DNA of 6,490 bases, from assembly GCA_018882485.1 (NCBI GenBank), contig VERU01000152.1, forward strand, positions 1-6,490, written 5' to 3'. Positions within the stretch are counted from its first letter, which is position 1, and each line of letters opens with the position of its first letter. Below are positions 6,084-6,490 of the stretch, one piece after another. Below the pieces are notes generated by a model that was given only the letters and a program-made list of their open reading frames with translations, did no database searches and had not been told where the DNA came from. The position numbers and the translations under genes are program-made. The DNA is from Rhodoferax sp. (GTDB taxonomy: Bacteria > Pseudomonadota > Gammaproteobacteria > Burkholderiales > Burkholderiaceae_C).

Positions 6084-6103
6084 TTACTCCTGAAATGATA
6101 GCT
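6084..6103 (+). repeat. Possible fragment of a Comamonadaceae interspersed repeat
   Basis: The 20-bp stretch TTACTCCTGAAATGATAGCT is more AT-rich than its surroundings. It resembles, from memory, one end of an intergenic repeat common in Comamonadaceae (…CTCCTGAAATaATAGCT…, usually followed by an inverted GCGCTT-type core). That core is absent here, so this would be a solo end. The identification depends on recall and was not searched. Confidence 0.3.
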
Positions 6104-6137
6104 AGAAATGACCGACTGGCAAGGCGCTGAGATCAAA

Positions 6138-6490
6138 ATGAATGAAATTTCCATGAAACCGATACAGGTGGGCTTGCTGGGCATCGGCACGGTGGGTAGT
6201 GGCGTTTTCAGTGTGCTGCACCGCAATCAGGCGGAAATCCGACGGCGGGCCGGACGGGGGATCGAGATCACCATGGTCGCGGATCTGGACACCGAGCGGG
6301 CGCGACGTATCGTGGGGGACGGGGTGACGGTCGTCGCCGACGCGCGTGCCGTGATCGCCAATCCAGACATCGACATCGTGATCGAACTCATCGGCGGCTA
6401 CGGCATCGCCAGGGCTTTGGTGCTCGAGGCGATCGCTGCGGGCAAGCATGTGGTCACCGCCAACAAGGCGCTGCTCGCAGTGCATGGCAC
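6138..6490 (+). CDS. hom: Homoserine dehydrogenase, N-terminal part (3' end outside window)
   Basis: Homoserine dehydrogenase reduces aspartate semialdehyde to homoserine with NAD(P)H, at the branch leading to threonine and methionine. About 117 codons are visible, all in the nucleotide-binding domain. They include GLLGIGTVGSG (glycines 15, 17, 20 from this start), VADLD at the end of the second strand, IVIELIGG and AGKHVVTANKALLA. There is no aspartokinase domain before it, so it is the monofunctional type. Three in-frame ATGs compete, at 6108, 6138 and 6153. I prefer 6138 because GAGA (6129-6132) is 5 nt upstream, although many relatives are annotated from MKPIQVG (6153). It lies 74 bp after alaA on the same strand. 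thrC would be expected next but is outside the window. Confidence 0.93.
   Translation, partial: MNEISMKPIQVGLLGIGTVGSGVFSVLHRNQAEIRRRAGRGIEITMVADLDTERARRIVGDGVTVVADARAVIANPDIDIVIELIGGYGIARALVLEAIAAGKHVVTANKALLAVHG

Overview
This window reads as a GC-rich chromosomal housekeeping segment from a betaproteobacterium. The protein sequences match my memory of Comamonadaceae (Acidovorax/Polaromonas/Rhodoferax type), and so does the gene order: rplI, dnaB, PIN-PhoH, peroxiredoxin, Mth938-like protein, alaA, hom. No database search was possible. I see no insertion sequence, prophage, CRISPR array, tRNA or rRNA, and no sign of recent transfer.

Layout: (1) 1-331 holds the 3' end of rplI (ribosomal protein L9) and a strong intrinsic terminator. 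(2) 332-1867 holds dnaB, the replicative helicase, with its own candidate promoter just upstream. (3) 1886-3547 on the minus strand is a PhoH2-type PIN-PhoH ATPase, converging on dnaB with an 18-bp gap. (4) 3548-3720 is a dense regulatory interval with a PhoB-box-like direct repeat, a possible -10 element, two small hairpins and an intrinsic terminator. (5) 3721-4733 on the minus strand holds an Mth938-like protein followed by a Bcp-type peroxiredoxin. (6) 4734-4836 is a divergent promoter region with a perfect TATAAT (minus strand) and a 13-bp palindrome. (7) 4837-6063 holds an AlaA-type aminotransferase starting at TTG. (8) 6064-6137 is a spacer with a possible fragment of an interspersed repeat. 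(9) 6138-6490 is the 5' end of hom, homoserine dehydrogenase.

The genes cover translation (L9), replication (DnaB), RNA metabolism or stress (PIN-PhoH), peroxide defence (Bcp) and amino-acid metabolism (AlaA, Hom). The last two are collinear and may be co-transcribed. The coding content is ordinary. The parts worth a second look are the non-coding intervals, above all the phoH leader, where a pair of CNGTCAT repeats with an 11-bp period lies upstream of a terminator-bearing leader. No new multi-gene system is evident.
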